Origin: Vibrio xiamenensis
GTDB lineage: Bacteria; Pseudomonadota; Gammaproteobacteria; Enterobacterales; Vibrionaceae
DNA: 64,000 bases
Assembly (NCBI RefSeq): GCF_900100015.1
Contig: NZ_FNDD01000012.1
Coordinates: 79,987 to 143,986, forward strand
Reading direction: 5' to 3'
Shown one piece after another: positions 18,239 to 30,281 of the stretch; position 1 is the first letter of the stretch; each line of letters begins with the position of its first letter. A model generated the notes under the pieces. The model did no database searches and was not told the DNA's origin. It worked only from the letters and a program-made list of their open reading frames with translations. The translations under genes and the position numbers were made by a program.

Positions 18239-19090
18239 GTGAAACAGTATTTAGATCTTTGTCAACGCATTGTTGACCAAGGCGTTTGGATTGAAAATGA
18301 ACGGACTGGTAAACGCTGTTTAACCGTCATTAATGCAGATCTTAGCTATGATGTGGCGAATAACCAGTTTCCGCTGGTGACTACGCGCAAGAGTTTTTGG
18401 AAAGCGGCTGTCGCTGAGTTACTTGGTTACATTCGTGGTTACGATAACGCGGCAGATTTTCGCAAGCTCGGCACCAAAACCTGGGATGCCAACGCGAACT
18501 TAAACGATGCTTGGCTTAATAACCCATATCGAAAAGGTGAAGACGATATGGGTCGAGTGTACGGCGTTCAAGGACGTGCTTGGGCAAAGCCTGATGGCGG
18601 CCATATCGACCAATTGAAGAAGATTGTTGATGATTTGACTCGTGGCGTCGATGACCGGGGTGAAATTCTCAATTTTTACAATCCGGGCGAGTTCCATATG
18701 GGGTGCTTACGCCCGTGTATGTACAGCCACCATTTTTCGTTGCTTGGAGATACTTTGTATCTGAATAGCACTCAACGCTCTTGTGATGTGCCACTTGGAC
18801 TCAATTTCAACATGGTTCAAGTGCATGTCTTTTTGGCAATCATGGCGCAAATCACGGGTAAGAAGCCAGGAGTGGCTTACCACAAAATCGTCAATGCGCA
18901 TATTTATGAAGATCAGCTTGAGCTGATGCGCGATGTGCAATTGAAACGAGAGCCACTTGCCGCGCCAACCTTCCACATCAATCCAGATATTCGTTCGCTT
19001 GAAGATTTAGAAACTTGGGTAACGTTGGATGACTTTAGCGTTGAAGGCTACGAGTGCCACGATGCGATTAAGTATCCGTTCTCAGTGTAA
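18239..19090 (+). CDS. thyA: thymidylate synthase
   Basis: ThyA methylates dUMP to dTMP with methylenetetrahydrofolate. The 283-residue product starts with GTG at 18239; the ATG two bases earlier is followed directly by a stop. The catalytic cysteine is C160 in [10 protein letters not shown], and the substrate-binding [12 protein letters not shown] is at about 180. The sequence around the active site differs from the E. coli PPCHAFFQ pattern, as in the longer ThyA type of Vibrio. It is in an operon with lgt, with a terminator at 19104. Confidence 0.95.
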   Translation: MKQYLDLCQRIVDQGVWIENERTGKRCLTVINADLSYDVANNQFPLVTTRKSFWKAAVAELLGYIRGYDNAADFRKLGTKTWDANANLNDAWLNNPYRKGEDDMGRVYGVQGRAWAKPDGGHIDQLKKIVDDLTRGVDDRGEILNFYNPGEFHMGCLRPCMYSHHFSLLGDTLYLNSTQRSCDVPLGLNFNMVQVHVFLAIMAQITGKKPGVAYHKIVNAHIYEDQLELMRDVQLKREPLAAPTFHINPDIRSLEDLETWVTLDDFSVEGYECHDAIKYPFSV

Positions 19091-19103
19091 TGAAGTGAGA
19101 AAT

Positions 19104-19134
19104 AAAAAAAGAGCCCTTAGGGGCTCTTTTTTTT
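19104..19134 (+). terminator. rho-independent terminator after thyA
   Basis: AAAGAGCCC pairs with GGGCTCTTT around TTAG, followed by a T run and preceded by an A run, so it could also serve nptA from the other side. Confidence 0.9.
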
Positions 19135-19164
19135 GCGATGGTATTGGGTATTCAAACGTAGCCT

Positions 19165-20307
19165 TTAAGCAGATAAGGCCAAAATTGCACCTGGTATTAC
19201 GATAAATACAGAGAGCAAGTAACCCGCCACAACCGACTTATTTTTTACCGCCATCTCAGCAATCGCTTCCGCGCCTTTTAGTGGCAATTCGCGCAGTACT
19301 GGAATACCAAAGATGAGCAGTGTCGCAAGCACGTTAAACGCAAGGTGAACTAGGGCAATCTGCAACGCAAATACCGCAAACTCTCCTGAAACCGCTGTTG
19401 CAGCGAGTAGGGCGGTGATACAAGTACCAATGTTCGCACCGAGTGTGAACGGGTAAATATCACGTACTTTCAAAACACCAGAGCCAACCAAAGGAACCAT
19501 TAAACTGGTTGTTGTGGATGATGATTGTACCAATACTGTCACGATTGAACCCGATACGATACCGTGGATTGGGCCGCGACCGATGGCGTTTTTCAAAATA
19601 TCGCGAGCACGGCCAACCATCAGGCTCTTCATCAATTTACCCATCACTGTGATGGCGACAAAGATAGTCGCAATACCGAGTAAAATCAGCATTACTCCGC
19701 CAACGGTATCGCCAAAGCTGTGGAGTGGCTCTTTAATCAAGCTGACAACTGGTTTCGTGATCGGTTTAATGAAGTTAAAACCTTTCAAACTCATGTCGCC
19801 AGTGGCGAGAAGTGGTGAAACTAACCAGTGTGAAATTTTCTCTAAAATGCCAAACATCATTTCGAGTGGTAGGAAAATCAACACCGCGAGTAAATTGAAG
19901 AAGTCATGCACTGTTGCACTGGCAAAAGCGCGCTTAAACTCTTCTTTACAACGTACGTGACCAAGGCTGACGAGCGTATTGGTTACTGTGGTACCGATAT
20001 TCGCACCCATAATCATAGGAATGGCGGTTTCAACCGGTAATCCGCCAGCAACTAAACCGACGATGATCGAGGTCACTGTGCTGGAGGATTGAATCAGCGC
20101 GGTGGCAACCAGACCAATCATTAAGCCAGCAATAGGGTGGGATGCAAATTCAAATAGAACTTTCGCTTGATCGCCAGTTGCCCATTTAAAGCCGCTGCCG
20201 ACCATAGATACTGCGAGTAGCAGTAGATATAACATGAATGCCAAGTTAGCCCAGCGCAGCCAACGCATGCTGTTTGCAGGTGTTACTGCTGTTGTCGCTT
20301 GGTTCAT
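19165..20307 (-). CDS. nptA: sodium-dependent phosphate transporter (NptA, PNaS family)
   Basis: This is a Na+/phosphate cotransporter in the inner membrane. The start is ATG 20307, which has GGAGAA 6 bases upstream and gives 380 residues; a longer frame to 20415 lacks a ribosome-binding site. Two inverted repeats of the PNaS signature are visible: ALIQSSSTVTSI around 60-75 and VLVQSSSTTTSL around 260-275, each followed by a GANIGTT or GANIGTC motif. In V. cholerae the gene in this position next to nhaR encodes NptA. Confidence 0.9.
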   Translation of the reverse strand: MNQATTAVTPANSMRWLRWANLAFMLYLLLLAVSMVGSGFKWATGDQAKVLFEFASHPIAGLMIGLVATALIQSSSTVTSIIVGLVAGGLPVETAIPMIMGANIGTTVTNTLVSLGHVRCKEEFKRAFASATVHDFFNLLAVLIFLPLEMMFGILEKISHWLVSPLLATGDMSLKGFNFIKPITKPVVSLIKEPLHSFGDTVGGVMLILLGIATIFVAITVMGKLMKSLMVGRARDILKNAIGRGPIHGIVSGSIVTVLVQSSSTTTSLMVPLVGSGVLKVRDIYPFTLGANIGTCITALLAATAVSGEFAVFALQIALVHLAFNVLATLLIFGIPVLRELPLKGAEAIAEMAVKNKSVVAGYLLSVFIVIPGAILALSA

Positions 20308-20515
20308 AATAATTTCTCCGTGGACCCAATCTAATACAAAAGTCGTGGGTTGGTAGTTAAACTCGGGGCGATAGTAGAGCGGAAATATTTCAGTAATATT
20401 ACAAAGTGATGTCATAAACAGAAATTAACTGTGCTTTGTATAGTGTAATGAAAAGTGGAACTAAATTATGTTGTTAACTATATGATAATTAAGTGGTTTA
20501 TTGCTTTTTCTGTAA

Positions 20516-20531
20516 TGTGACTGAATTCACG
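20516..20531. promoter_or_regulatory. candidate CRP site in the nptA-nhaR gap
   Basis: TGTGA-CTGAAT-TCACG matches the CRP consensus TGTGA-N6-TCACA in nine of ten positions. It lies about 209 bases from the nptA start and 187 from the nhaR start, in an otherwise gene-free, AT-rich interval of 410 bases (20308-20717) where nothing else was recognised. Confidence 0.5.
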
Positions 20532-20717
20532 TTTTTGATGATATTTTTTCATTTTAGCTAGTCATACTCGGCGGTTGACAGAAATAAATCGTCATATAAG
20601 CTAACTTATAATTCGGTAAAACTTACGTATTAATTTAAAATCTTCGATAATTCCGATTTATGGTTGTCATGTTTGTATTCGGTGAATTATTGAGCCTATT
20701 TAAAGGTCTTTAATGCC

Positions 20718-21611
20718 ATGTCACATTTGAACTATAACCATCTCTACTATTTTTGGATGGTATGTAAACAAGGGTCGGTGACCAAAGCTGCTGATGCGCT
20801 GTTCCTCACTCCGCAAACAGTCACTGGGCAAATCAAAGCGCTTGAAGAACGCATGTCAGGCAAGCTGACTAAGCGCAACGGTAGAACGCTTGAGCCTACT
20901 GAACTGGGGCAGCTTGTCTATAAATACGCCGATCGAATGTTTGGCTTAAGCTATGAAATGCTCGACATTGTCAATTACAGCCAGCGTTCAAATATGCTGT
21001 TTGATGTGGGCGTGGCCGACGCTTTGTCAAAGCGTTTAGTCAGCAAAATTTTGATGACCACTGTTCCTGAAGACGACAGTATTCATCTGCGCTGTTTTGA
21101 ATCCACCCACGAAATGCTGTTAGAGCAACTTTCCCAGCACAAGCTCGATATGATTTTGTCTGATTGTCCCGTTGATTCAGGCCAGAGCCCGGGCTTGTAT
21201 AGTAAAAAGCTTGGCGAAAGTAGTATGAGCTTTTTCTGTACTGGCAATATTGATGACCTCGAGTTTCCCCAAGGTCTAGAGCAGCGTAAGTTGTTGATCC
21301 CGGGTAGTCGTACTTCGATGGGGCGTAAAGTGCTGCAATGGTTTGATAAACAGGGATTACAGCCTAATATCCTCGGCGAGTTTGATGATTCGGCGTTAAT
21401 CAAAGCGTTTGCTCGTTATCATGACCAAGTGATTTTTCTTGCGCCGACCTTGTACGCAAAAGAAGTTGATGATGAGCTTTCACTAAGAACCATAGCCCAA
21501 CTTGATGATCTCAAAGAGGAATATTACGTTATTTTTGCCGAGCGAATGATTCAGCATCCAGCGGTAAAAAATGTTTGTGATGCGGATTTTCGCAATCTGT
21601 TTGAAACTTAG
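20718..21611 (+). CDS. nhaR: LysR-type transcriptional activator NhaR
   Basis: The 297-residue product closely follows E. coli NhaR, a Na+-responsive activator of nhaA: an N-terminal winged helix-turn-helix with [21 protein letters not shown], then [16 protein letters not shown] and [19 protein letters not shown]. In E. coli nhaR lies behind its target nhaA; here no antiporter gene is present, so it is an orphan regulator. It sits next to another Na+-driven transporter (nptA). Confidence 0.93.
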   Translation: MSHLNYNHLYYFWMVCKQGSVTKAADALFLTPQTVTGQIKALEERMSGKLTKRNGRTLEPTELGQLVYKYADRMFGLSYEMLDIVNYSQRSNMLFDVGVADALSKRLVSKILMTTVPEDDSIHLRCFESTHEMLLEQLSQHKLDMILSDCPVDSGQSPGLYSKKLGESSMSFFCTGNIDDLEFPQGLEQRKLLIPGSRTSMGRKVLQWFDKQGLQPNILGEFDDSALIKAFARYHDQVIFLAPTLYAKEVDDELSLRTIAQLDDLKEEYYVIFAERMIQHPAVKNVCDADFRNLFET

Positions 21612-21731
21612 TTTATTCACTAAGCGATATCGATTATTATTAAACCTACTTTATATCTATTTTATAAAATCCAACACTAACTTTTGTATGGTGTACTAGG
21701 ATAAGTTGTTATTCCAAGGGGTTAATCGCCA

Positions 21732-22025
21732 ATGAAGCTAGAACAAATGGAGCAAAACTCTGCGAAAGCGGTGGTATTGCTCAAAGCCATGGCGAACGAG
21801 CGACGACTGCAAATACTGTGTCTGTTGCACGACAGTGAATTATCGGTTGGGGAGTTGTGTGCGAAGCTGGCTTTAAGTCAGTCTGCGTTATCGCAGCACC
21901 TTGCTTGGTTAAGACGTGATGGCTTAGTTGTGACGCGTAAAGAAGCGCAAACGGTGTTTTATACGTTGAGCAGCAGTGAAGTCAAAGAAATGATTCAGTT
22001 ATTGCACCGTTTATATTGTGAGTAA
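21732..22025 (+). CDS. hlyU: ArsR-family regulator HlyU
   Basis: HlyU is a winged-helix regulator of haemolysin and RTX toxin genes in V. cholerae and V. vulnificus, where it acts by antagonising H-NS. The 97 residues include the recognition helix SQSALSQHLAWLRRDGLV at about 50-67. Cysteines C30 and C96 correspond to the redox-sensitive pair described for HlyU; an additional C43 is present. ATG 21732 is preceded by AAGGGG. No toxin gene is in the window, so its targets are elsewhere. Confidence 0.93.
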   Translation: MKLEQMEQNSAKAVVLLKAMANERRLQILCLLHDSELSVGELCAKLALSQSALSQHLAWLRRDGLVVTRKEAQTVFYTLSSSEVKEMIQLLHRLYCE

Positions 22026-22060
22026 CTGATAATGACGAGTAACTGAGAAAATGAAGAAAT

Positions 22061-22088
22061 AAAAAAACCGGCTGACGCCGGTTTTTTT
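22061..22088. terminator. bidirectional terminator between hlyU and rpsT
   Basis: AAAAACCGGC pairs with GCCGGTTTTT around TGAC, with A and T runs on the two sides. It serves the two convergent genes. Confidence 0.9.
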
Positions 22089-22108
22089 CACTGTCTATCA
22101 AAAGCGAA

Positions 22109-22369
22109 TTAAAGCGCTTTGATACGAGCAATGAAGCGAGACTTATGACGAGCTGCTTTATTCTTGTGAATAAGGCCTTTAGTTGCCATACGGTCTAGAA
22201 TCGGTGTAACTGCAGCGAAGGCTGCTGTAGCCGCTTCTTTGTCGCCTGCTTCAATAGCAGCAACAGTTTTCTTCATGTAAGTGCGCATCATAGAACGACG
22301 GCTAGCATTGTGCTGGCGACGTTTCTCAGCTTGGATAGCGCGCTTCTTAGCAGATTTACTATTTGCCAA
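22109..22369 (-). CDS. rpsT: 30S ribosomal protein S20
   Basis: The 86-residue, lysine/arginine-rich product begins (M)[17 protein letters not shown], the S20 N-terminus. The initiation codon is TTG at 22369, as in E. coli rpsT, where the poor UUG start is part of S20 translational autocontrol; GGGAG lies 7 bases upstream. An in-frame ATG at 22384 would add five residues and fall on the ribosome-binding site, so I reject it. Confidence 0.95.
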   Translation of the reverse strand: MANSKSAKKRAIQAEKRRQHNASRRSMMRTYMKKTVAAIEAGDKEAATAAFAAVTPILDRMATKGLIHKNKAARHKSRFIARIKAL

Positions 22370-22624
22370 GGGTCTAACTCCCAAAAACTTAGTTCGGTGA
22401 CATTTTAAGGGCGAGGAATATCCCCTATTTGCTCTTAAATGTCAAATGATTTGTGCAAAAACCCAGCGAGTCCAAACAATCTTTGGATTCAAAAGGTCTT
22501 CACGGTTAAGATGGCGGGGATTCTAACAGTATTTTTTTTCCAATGCTAATAATTATCTGCTCTTCTCGATGACTTTAGGTCTTCCGAGCAGCTTCGTCGG
22601 TTGTATTTATATATTGAGGTTACT

Positions 22625-24187
22625 GTGAGTAAAGGTCTGCTCAAGTCCGGTGCTATTGTCAGCGCCATGACGCTCGTTTCGCGAGTGTTAGGATTAGTTC
22701 GTGATGTGGTGGTTGCCAATTTAATGGGGGCAGGGGCAAGCGCTGATGTATTCTTCTTTGCCAATAAAATCCCGAACTTTTTACGTCGCCTTTTTGCTGA
22801 AGGTGCATTTTCACAAGCTTTCGTTCCAGTCTTAACGGAATATCATGCAACGGGAGACAAAGACAAAACTCGTGAACTTATTGCCAGTGCCGCAGGGACG
22901 CTCGGGGTTATCGTTACCTTAGTTACGCTTGTTGGTGTGCTGTTCTCCGGTGCGATTACCGCAGTGTTTGGCGCGGGTTGGTTTATCGACTGGTTACACG
23001 ACGGCCCGGCTGCAGGTAAATTTGAGCTTGCCAGCTTTATGCTTAAAATTACTTTCCCATATCTATGGTTCATCACTTTTGTCGCGTTATCTGGGGCAAT
23101 TTTGAACACTATGGGTAAGTTTGCCGTGTCATCATTCACGCCGGTATTTCTAAATATCACCATCATCGCGGCGGCGCTGTTCATTTCACCTAAATTAGCT
23201 CAGCCCGAGATTGGCCTTGCGATCGGTGTCTTTATCGGCGGTATGGTGCAGTTTTCGTTTCAAATTCCATTTCTGATCAAAGCGGGCGTTTTGGTTAAGC
23301 CTAAGTGGGGCTGGCATCATCCTGGGGTGGTAAAAATTCGCACCTTGATGATTCCAGCGTTATTTGGTGTCTCGGTCAGTCAAATCAACTTGCTGTTTGA
23401 TACGTTTATCGCCAGTTTCCTTGCCACCGGTTCGATCAGTTGGCTTTACTATTCTGATCGCTTATTGGAATTTCCACTTGGCTTATTTGGTATTGCGATT
23501 GCAACTGTGGTGCTCCCCGCTTTATCGCGCAAACATGTAGACGCAGAGGCAAAAGGCTTTGCTCATACGATGGACTGGGGTGTGCGCATGGTGACTTTAC
23601 TTGGCCTGCCAGCCATGCTGGGGTTGATGGTGCTGGCCAAACCTATGTTGATGGTACTGTTCATGCGCGGTGAGTTTTCCGCCGAAGACGTTCATCAAGC
23701 GTCTATGTCGTTGACCGCTTATGCCTCAGGCCTGTTGAATTTCATGTTGATCAAAATTCTCGCGCCAGGCTATTACTCGCGCCAAGATACCAAGACGCCG
23801 ATGAAATATGGCATCGTTGCGATGATCTCGAATATGGTATTTAACGCAATTTTTGCATGGTTCTATGGATATGTTGGCTTGGCGATAGCAACAGCGCTAT
23901 CTGCTTTTATTAACATGGCGCTTCTTTATCGTGGCTTACATATTCAATGTGTCTACCGTGTATCACGTCAGACGGTATGGTTTATTGCGCGTCTTATTAT
24001 TGCAGGAGCCATCATGGCTAGCGTGGTGTATTGGCGCTTGGAAGATATGTCGGTATGGCTTTCGTGGGGGCTGTCACAACGCGCGCTTATGTTAGTGACG
24101 TCGATTGCCATGGCGGTGGGAATTTACCTGCTTAGCCTATTGATTTTAGGGATTCGATTAAAAGACCTAAAAGCAGCGACAGATTAA
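22625..24187 (+). CDS. murJ: lipid II flippase MurJ
   Basis: MurJ flips the peptidoglycan precursor lipid II across the inner membrane. I place the start at GTG 22625 (GAGG 5 bases upstream), giving 520 residues that begin MSKGLLKSGAIVSAMTLVSR, which aligns with known MurJ N-termini. The upstream ATG at 22601 has no good ribosome-binding site. Fourteen hydrophobic segments are expected, and VLGLVRDVVVAN and FFFANKIPNFLRRLFAEGAFSQAF are typical. It precedes ribF-ileS-lspA as in many gammaproteobacteria. Confidence 0.94.
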   Translation: MSKGLLKSGAIVSAMTLVSRVLGLVRDVVVANLMGAGASADVFFFANKIPNFLRRLFAEGAFSQAFVPVLTEYHATGDKDKTRELIASAAGTLGVIVTLVTLVGVLFSGAITAVFGAGWFIDWLHDGPAAGKFELASFMLKITFPYLWFITFVALSGAILNTMGKFAVSSFTPVFLNITIIAAALFISPKLAQPEIGLAIGVFIGGMVQFSFQIPFLIKAGVLVKPKWGWHHPGVVKIRTLMIPALFGVSVSQINLLFDTFIASFLATGSISWLYYSDRLLEFPLGLFGIAIATVVLPALSRKHVDAEAKGFAHTMDWGVRMVTLLGLPAMLGLMVLAKPMLMVLFMRGEFSAEDVHQASMSLTAYASGLLNFMLIKILAPGYYSRQDTKTPMKYGIVAMISNMVFNAIFAWFYGYVGLAIATALSAFINMALLYRGLHIQCVYRVSRQTVWFIARLIIAGAIMASVVYWRLEDMSVWLSWGLSQRALMLVTSIAMAVGIYLLSLLILGIRLKDLKAATD

Positions 24188-24256
24188 GTACGATTAGTAT
24201 ATAATCCGTCGGTTTCACCCTTAGCCAACTAAACACGGGATATTTAGCAGCATCCA

Positions 24257-25183
24257 ATGGAATTGATTCGAGGTAGACATAATATTCAATCTAGACACCA
24301 TGGTTGTGTGTTGACGATAGGAAATTTTGATGGCGTCCATTTAGGTCACCAACAAGTGTTACAGCAGGTCAGTGAGCAAGCCAAACGTTTGGGTTTGCCG
24401 TCGACTGCCATGACCTTTGAGCCTCAGCCGTTGGAGTTGTTTGCTAAAGAAAAGGCACCAGCAAGGTTGACCCGTTTACGCGATAAATATGTGCAGTTAA
24501 GTAAATTGGGCATTGAGCGTTTATTGTGCATCAATTTTAATGCTCATTTTGCTAACTTGACTGCGGACCATTTTATCCGTGACTTGTTGGTAAAGCGTTT
24601 GGGTGTTAAGTTTTTGGTGGTTGGTGATGACTTTTGTTTTGGCAAAGGTCGAGAGGGCAACTTTGCGATGCTCGAACAAGCCGGGAAAAAATACGGTTTT
24701 GAAGTCGTTAGTACTCATAGCTTCTGTTTAGAACAGTTAAGGGTGAGCAGCACCGCCATTCGCGATGCGCTGGCTTGCGACCAACTGGATGAAGCGGCCA
24801 AAATGCTTGGCCGTCATTACAGTATCAGTGGTCGAGTATCGCACGGCCGAAAATTGGGCAGAACAATTGGTTTTCCCACGGCAAATATTCCGCTGAAGCG
24901 TCGAGTGTCTCCTGTCTCTGGAGTCTATGTTGTCCAAGTGTTAGGGCTTGGTGATAAACCGCTTGGTGGCGTTGCCAATATTGGCAACCGTCCTACGGTT
25001 AACGGCGTACGTCAGCAGCTAGAAGTTCATTTATTCGATGTTCAAGCCAATTTATATGGCAAACAGTTAGAAATTGAACTTTTACACAAACTTCGTAACG
25101 AAGAAAAATTCGCTTCTTTTGAAGCACTAAAACAACAAATTGAATTGGATGCTGAGGCAGCAAGGGCGTGGCTGCATCAGTGA
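24257..25183 (+). CDS. ribF: bifunctional riboflavin kinase / FAD synthetase
   Basis: RibF makes FMN and FAD from riboflavin. An N-terminal nucleotidyltransferase domain has GNFDGVHLGHQ at about 22-32, then VVGDDFCFGKGREG. The C-terminal riboflavin kinase domain starts near 185 with GRKLGRTIGFPTANI and contains GVANIGNRPT. The 308-residue length is normal. The gene is followed closely by ileS and lspA. Confidence 0.95.
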   Translation: MELIRGRHNIQSRHHGCVLTIGNFDGVHLGHQQVLQQVSEQAKRLGLPSTAMTFEPQPLELFAKEKAPARLTRLRDKYVQLSKLGIERLLCINFNAHFANLTADHFIRDLLVKRLGVKFLVVGDDFCFGKGREGNFAMLEQAGKKYGFEVVSTHSFCLEQLRVSSTAIRDALACDQLDEAAKMLGRHYSISGRVSHGRKLGRTIGFPTANIPLKRRVSPVSGVYVVQVLGLGDKPLGGVANIGNRPTVNGVRQQLEVHLFDVQANLYGKQLEIELLHKLRNEEKFASFEALKQQIELDAEAARAWLHQ

Positions 25184-25249
25184 GAACGTGAATTCTGATG
25201 GATTCACATAATGTCTAACATCCGCCCAAAATAACGGAATTAAGAATCG

Positions 25250-28078
<2,829 letters not shown>

Positions 28079-28106
28079 GATTTAGCGCTGAATATTAGGG
28101 TTAAAT

Positions 28107-28613
28107 ATGAGTGAACAAACGCTAACGTTAAAACAATCTGGGGTTCGCTGGCTGTGGCTGGCAATCCTTATTTTTGTTGCTGATATCGGCATCAAATTGG
28201 TGATCATGAACAGCATGGGTTACGGCTGGGAAAACCGCGTTGAGGTTTTACCTTTCTTTAATCTTCTGTATGTTCATAACTATGGCGCCGCTTTTAGTTT
28301 TCTCAGTGATGAAGAAGGTTGGCAGCGCTGGTTGTTTACCGCTATCGCCTTTATTGTCACCGCGATGCTAACTTACTGGATGAGTAAGTTGCCCGCCAAA
28401 GAAAAGTGGAACAACATTGCTTACGCGCTGATTATTGGTGGCGCAGTGGGTAATGTGTTTGACCGTGTTGTGCATGGTTTTGTGGTCGATTATCTCGATG
28501 TGTATTGGGGCAATTACCACTGGCCGGCATTTAACTTGGCGGACTCTGCTATTTGTATCGGTGCGGCGATGATCATCCTTGATGCATTTCGCAAAAAGCC
28601 CGAAAAGGCGTAA
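28107..28613 (+). CDS. lspA: lipoprotein signal peptidase (signal peptidase II)
   Basis: LspA cleaves the signal peptide of prolipoproteins after Lgt modification. The 168 residues have four hydrophobic segments. The aspartyl dyad is D128 (VVDYLD) and D146 (FNLADSAI), with the same 18-residue spacing as in E. coli. The conserved NVFDR motif is at 116-120. It is in the ileS-lspA-fkpB-ispH gene string. Confidence 0.95.
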   Translation: MSEQTLTLKQSGVRWLWLAILIFVADIGIKLVIMNSMGYGWENRVEVLPFFNLLYVHNYGAAFSFLSDEEGWQRWLFTAIAFIVTAMLTYWMSKLPAKEKWNNIAYALIIGGAVGNVFDRVVHGFVVDYLDVYWGNYHWPAFNLADSAICIGAAMIILDAFRKKPEKA

Positions 28614-28631
28614 ATAAGTCACCACCTACTT

Positions 28632-28665
28632 TAAGCGTCGTTCGTTGATTCGAACGGCGCTTTTT
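28632..28665 (+). terminator. rho-independent terminator after lspA
   Basis: AAGCGTCGTTC pairs with GAACGGCGCTT (one wobble) and is followed by a T run, separating lspA from fkpB. Confidence 0.75.
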
Positions 28666-28742
28666 ACTATCAAGGTTGCTCGGCCATTAGACATGAGCAC
28701 CAAGTTTTATTATAAAAAATAATCAATTAAAGGAAGCTTAAC

Positions 28743-29186
28743 GTGACAACAATTACCCAAGACTCTGCAGTTACTCTCCATTTCACCATTAAACTCAGCG
28801 ACGGCTCGGTCGCCGACAGTACTCATAATATGGGTAAGCCCGCGAAGTTTGTGATCGGCGATGGCAGCATCAGCGACAACTTTGAGCAGTGCTTGATCGG
28901 CCTGAAAGAAGGTGAAAGCAAAGCCATCGAACTTAAAGCGCAAGATGCGTTTGGTATGCCAAATCCAGACAACATTCATCATATGGATCGCGCCAAATTT
29001 GTCGGTGACAACCAAGTTGAAGTGGGCACCATCATGGCTTTTTCTGGCCCCGATGGCGTTGAAATTCCGGGCATCATCACCGAGATCGCAGGTGACTCGG
29101 TTACGGTTGACTTCAACCACCCATTAGCCGGACAAGATGTTAGCTTTGAAGTTGAGATTTTAACGGTTGAGCCAAGTAATTCTTAA
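28743..29186 (+). CDS. fkpB: FKBP-type peptidyl-prolyl isomerase (SlpA/FkpB)
   Basis: This is a small cytoplasmic SlyD-like prolyl isomerase and chaperone. The 147 residues contain the FKBP half-domains split by an insert-in-flap domain: GSVADSTHNMGKPAKFVIGDG near the N-terminus, then GLKEGE, the DAFGMPNPDNIHHM flap, and VDFNHPLAGQ. It starts with GTG 28743 after AGGAAG. It precedes ispH as in E. coli. Confidence 0.93.
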   Translation: MTTITQDSAVTLHFTIKLSDGSVADSTHNMGKPAKFVIGDGSISDNFEQCLIGLKEGESKAIELKAQDAFGMPNPDNIHHMDRAKFVGDNQVEVGTIMAFSGPDGVEIPGIITEIAGDSVTVDFNHPLAGQDVSFEVEILTVEPSNS

Positions 29187-29241
29187 ACTGACTCGCATCG
29201 AGAAGTGAGTTGAGTATAAAATAGCGAGCCTAAGTTTCCCC

Positions 29242-30204
29242 ATGAGCAAGAACATGAAAATACTTTTAGCTAATCCGCGTGGCTTTTGCGCCGGCGTAGA
29301 TCGCGCCATCAGCATTGTTGAGCGTGCTTTAGAAATGTATCAACCACCTATTTACGTTCGCCATGAAGTGGTGCATAACCGTTTTGTGGTTGAAGGGTTG
29401 AAGCAACGTGGGGCGATTTTCGTTGAAGAACTCAGTGAAGTGCCAGACGACAACATCGTCATTTTCTCCGCTCATGGTGTGTCACAAGCGGTGCGTAAAG
29501 AAGCCAAACAGCGTGATTTAACCGTGTTTGATGCAACGTGTCCGTTGGTGACCAAAGTGCATATGGAAGTGGCGCGTGCCAGCCGCAAGCATATGGAAGT
29601 GGTGTTGATTGGTCATGCCGGACACCCAGAGGTGGAAGGCACTATGGGTCAATACGCCAGTGACACGGGTGGCATGTACTTGGTTGAGAAGCCGCAAGAT
29701 GTACTTGAGCTGCAAGCTAAAGTCAAAGATCCAAGCAATCTACACTACGTCAGCCAAACCACCTTGTCGGTGGATGAAACCGCCGATGTGATTGATGAGC
29801 TGCGCCGCGTGTTTCCGGATATTCAAGGTCCGCGCAAAGACGATATTTGCTACGCGACCCAAAACCGCCAAGATGCGGTGCGCGAAATGGCAAGCCAAGT
29901 CGATGTGTTGGTGGTTGTAGGGTCGAAAAACTCTTCTAACTCGACGCGTCTAAAAGAGTTGGCAGAAAAACTGGGTACGCCTGGTTATTTGACGGACTGC
30001 GCTGAAGATATTGAACCACAATGGTTTGACGGTAAAACCAGCGTCGGTGTTACCGCAGGCGCATCAGCGCCAGAAGAACTGGTCAATCAGATTCTCGACC
30101 GCATCAAAGAGCTTGGCGGCGAAAGTGTCGAAGAAGTTCAAGGTCGTGAAGAGAACATGTTCTTTGAAGTGCCAAAAGAGCTGCAAATCAAGCAAATTGA
30201 CTGA
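29242..30204 (+). CDS. ispH: 4-hydroxy-3-methylbut-2-enyl diphosphate reductase
   Basis: IspH makes isopentenyl and dimethylallyl diphosphate in the last step of the MEP pathway, using a [4Fe-4S] cluster. Cluster ligands are visible: C16 in [12 protein letters not shown], a cysteine in [12 protein letters not shown], and a third in [11 protein letters not shown]. An alternative ATG at 29254 would start [10 protein letters not shown], as in most relatives, and has a better-placed GAGCAAG, so the true start may be four codons later. A terminator follows. Confidence 0.95.
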   Translation: MSKNMKILLANPRGFCAGVDRAISIVERALEMYQPPIYVRHEVVHNRFVVEGLKQRGAIFVEELSEVPDDNIVIFSAHGVSQAVRKEAKQRDLTVFDATCPLVTKVHMEVARASRKHMEVVLIGHAGHPEVEGTMGQYASDTGGMYLVEKPQDVLELQAKVKDPSNLHYVSQTTLSVDETADVIDELRRVFPDIQGPRKDDICYATQNRQDAVREMASQVDVLVVVGSKNSSNSTRLKELAEKLGTPGYLTDCAEDIEPQWFDGKTSVGVTAGASAPEELVNQILDRIKELGGESVEEVQGREENMFFEVPKELQIKQID

Positions 30205-30230
30205 TACAGCTGTTATCTTTAGCGCCGAAT

Positions 30231-30258
30231 AAAAAGGGCTCCCATTGGGAGCCCTTTT
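30231..30258. terminator. bidirectional terminator between ispH and the CstA-family gene
   Basis: AAAAGGGCTCCC pairs with GGGAGCCCTTTT around ATT, with A and T runs on both sides. Confidence 0.9.
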
Positions 30259-30281
30259 GCATTAATGAACAGACTTATCCA

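Noticed and set aside
19514..19960. 148-codon plus-strand frame opposite nptA
   Set aside because: It is the antisense shadow of a clearly recognisable transporter gene.
20400..20450. Pho box for nptA (TGTCATAAAC-like sequence)
   Set aside because: Only one 7-base repeat fits; the second repeat is too degenerate to support PhoB binding.
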